A stretch of DNA of 32,954 nt from Rhodospirillales bacterium (GTDB taxonomy: Bacteria > Pseudomonadota > Alphaproteobacteria > Rhodospirillales > Defluviicoccaceae): NCBI GenBank assembly GCA_025458035.1, contig JALOTH010000012.1, positions 1-32,954 of the forward strand, in the 5' to 3' direction. The translations under genes were made by a program, and so were the position numbers. A model generated the notes under the pieces. That model searched no databases. It saw only the letters and a program-made list of their open reading frames with translations, and was not told the DNA's origin. Shown in pieces: positions 31,656 through 32,954 of this stretch (positions within the stretch are counted from its first letter, which is position 1; every line of letters begins with the position of its first letter).

Positions 31656-32954
31656 ATGACCAAGGCGCGAAATGCCGAAGGCCGGCCGCCGGCGCATCCG
31701 AAGGCATCGCCCGCCGCCGCCGCGGCAATGTTGCAGGCCGCGGTCACCCGCCATCGCGCCGGCGCCCTGGATGAAGCGGCCGCCCTGTACGCCCGCCTGC
31801 TTGCCGTCAATCCCAATGACGCCAACGCTCTCCACCTTTCCGGCGTCGTCGCCCATCAGCGCGGCGATCATATGGCGGCGCTGCCGCCGATCCGCCGGGC
31901 GATCGCGCTCGACCCGCGCCAGCACGCCTTCCACAATGCCTTGGGTGTCGTCCTGCTGGCCTTGAAACGCCCGGATGACGCGGCGAAGGCGTTTCAGCGG
32001 GCGTTGCAGCTCGCTCCCGATTTCGCCGAAGCCCACAACAATCTCGGCAACGCGCTGCAAGCAAAGGGTCAGCCGGGTGCCGCCTGCGAGGCCTATGACC
32101 GCGCCATCGCCATCCGCCCCGCTTACGCGGAGGCCCACTCCAACCGCAGCGTTGCGCTGCGTGCCCTCGGCCGGCTTCGCGAGGCGGAGGAAGCGGCCCG
32201 CGCCGCCATTGGTCACAATCCCCGCTATGCCTCCGCCTTCGCCAACCTCGGCCTGATTCTGCAGGACCAGGCGCGATACGAGGAGGCGCTGGCCTGCACC
32301 GAGGCGGCACTCGCCATGGCGCCGGATCATGCCGAAGCACACTGCAACCGGGCCGTTCAGCTGTTGCAGCTGGGGCGGTTCAGCGAGGGCTGGTCCGAAT
32401 ACGAGTGGCGGTGGCAGACCGGCGGCTTTACCACGCCGAACCGCGACTTTGCCGAGCCGTCATGGAACGGCGCGCCGCTGGGCGGGCAGACGATCCTCCT
32501 GCATGCCGAGCAGGGCATGGGGTCGGCCATCCAATTTGTTCGCTACGTGCCGATGGTCACGGCACGTGGCGGCAGGGTCATCCTCGAGTGCCAGCGGCCG
32601 CTACACCGCCTGTTTTCCCATGGCCAAGCCTTCTCCGGCAGCGGTGGCGCGGCGGCGGCGGTCATCGCCAAGGGTCACCCCTTGCCCCGCCGCGACGTTC
32701 AGCTGCCATTGATGAGCCTGCCCGCCCGTATGGGAACAACCCTGGAGACGATTCCGAGCAAGGTGCCTTACCTATTCGCCGATGAGGACGCGAGCGAGCG
32801 CTGGCGACGGCGCTTCGAACACTTGGTACGCCCGCGCGTCGGCCTCGTTTGGGCCGGCAACCCTCATCACAAGAACGATCGCAACCGCTCGCTTCCGGCA
32901 ACGGCACTGAAACCGCTGGTCGCCGGCGGCCGCGGCAGTTTCATCAGCCTGCAG
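31656..32954 (+). CDS. TPR protein with C-terminal glycosyltransferase-like domain (3' end cut by window)
   Basis: The frame is open for 433 codons to the window end. It starts MTKARNAEGRPP, has about six tetratricopeptide repeats (residues about 20-235; for example FHNALGVVLLALKRPDDAAKAFQRALQLAPDFAEAHNNLGNALQ), then a linker LGRFSEGWSEYEWRWQT and a domain resembling the GT41/GT9-like region of bacterial TPR-glycosyltransferases: ILLHAEQGMGSAIQFVRYVPMVTARGGRVILECQRPL, LMSLPARMGTTLETIPSKVPYL, and VGLVWAGNPHHKNDRNRSL. The usual (L)GDT(I)QF motif reads MGSAIQF. Proteins of this kind are often near flagellar or polysaccharide genes and may glycosylate flagellin, but the substrate is unknown. Gap from dksA is 90 nt without a clear terminator. 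Confidence 0.82.
   Translation, partial: MTKARNAEGRPPAHPKASPAAAAAMLQAAVTRHRAGALDEAAALYARLLAVNPNDANALHLSGVVAHQRGDHMAALPPIRRAIALDPRQHAFHNALGVVLLALKRPDDAAKAFQRALQLAPDFAEAHNNLGNALQAKGQPGAACEAYDRAIAIRPAYAEAHSNRSVALRALGRLREAEEAARAAIGHNPRYASAFANLGLILQDQARYEEALACTEAALAMAPDHAEAHCNRAVQLLQLGRFSEGWSEYEWRWQTGGFTTPNRDFAEPSWNGAPLGGQTILLHAEQGMGSAIQFVRYVPMVTARGGRVILECQRPLHRLFSHGQAFSGSGGAAAAVIAKGHPLPRRDVQLPLMSLPARMGTTLETIPSKVPYLFADEDASERWRRRFEHLVRPRVGLVWAGNPHHKNDRNRSLPATALKPLVAGGRGSFISLQ

Overview
The window is the replication-origin neighbourhood of a high-GC alphaproteobacterial chromosome, most likely a member of the Rhodospirillales in the broad sense. The order parB-parA-rsmG-mnmG-mnmE ... rho-hemJ-hemH-hemE / oriC / PpsR-like-maf-aroE is the classic alphaproteobacterial origin arrangement. 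FliX, an alphaproteobacterial-type DksA with one zinc-site cysteine, DUF6489 and a CtrA-like site agree with this. No tRNA, rRNA, IS element, prophage or CRISPR array was recognised.

Left part (1-6232, all minus strand): parB (its last codons lie outside the window), parA, rsmG, mnmG, mnmE, a thioredoxin-like [2Fe-2S] ferredoxin and a DUF6489 protein, closely packed and mostly overlapping. Two near-consensus parS sites lie at 2313-2328 and 4213-4228, so segregation genes, centromere sites and oriC all fall within about 14 kb. Then come three plus-strand genes that are not part of the classic core: a DUF255/YyaL protein, an MGMT-family protein and a quinone oxidoreductase. The minus-strand rho gene follows, then the late heme genes hemE-hemH-hemJ.

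Origin (about 14110-14480): a gene-free stretch with one perfect and several near-perfect DnaA boxes. On its right side the usual PEP synthase/PPDK regulatory protein gene is present only as its C-terminal half, followed by maf and aroE with ATGA overlaps.

Right part: after aroE a minus-strand flagellar operon flgI-flgJ-flgN-like-flgK-flgL lies where coaE/dnaQ would be expected. Divergent from it is a five-gene coupled envelope cluster: pqiA-pqiB-pqiC, an AI-2E family permease and a membrane-anchored GH17 protein. A second flagellar locus follows (flgE plus a small unknown membrane protein, divergent from fliX), then dksA and the start of a TPR-glycosyltransferase-like gene cut by the window end. 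Both flagellar operons have a sigma-54-type promoter and share an almost identical 15-bp inverted repeat about 120-130 bp upstream of the predicted start. This is a plausible FlbD-type enhancer system, with a CtrA-like site next to fliX.

The most noteworthy items are the truncated PpsR-like gene abutting oriC, the parS sites embedded in translation-initiation regions, the shared flagellar enhancer-like repeat, and the coupled Pqi/AI-2E/GH17 envelope operon. I see no clearly novel defence or mobile system.
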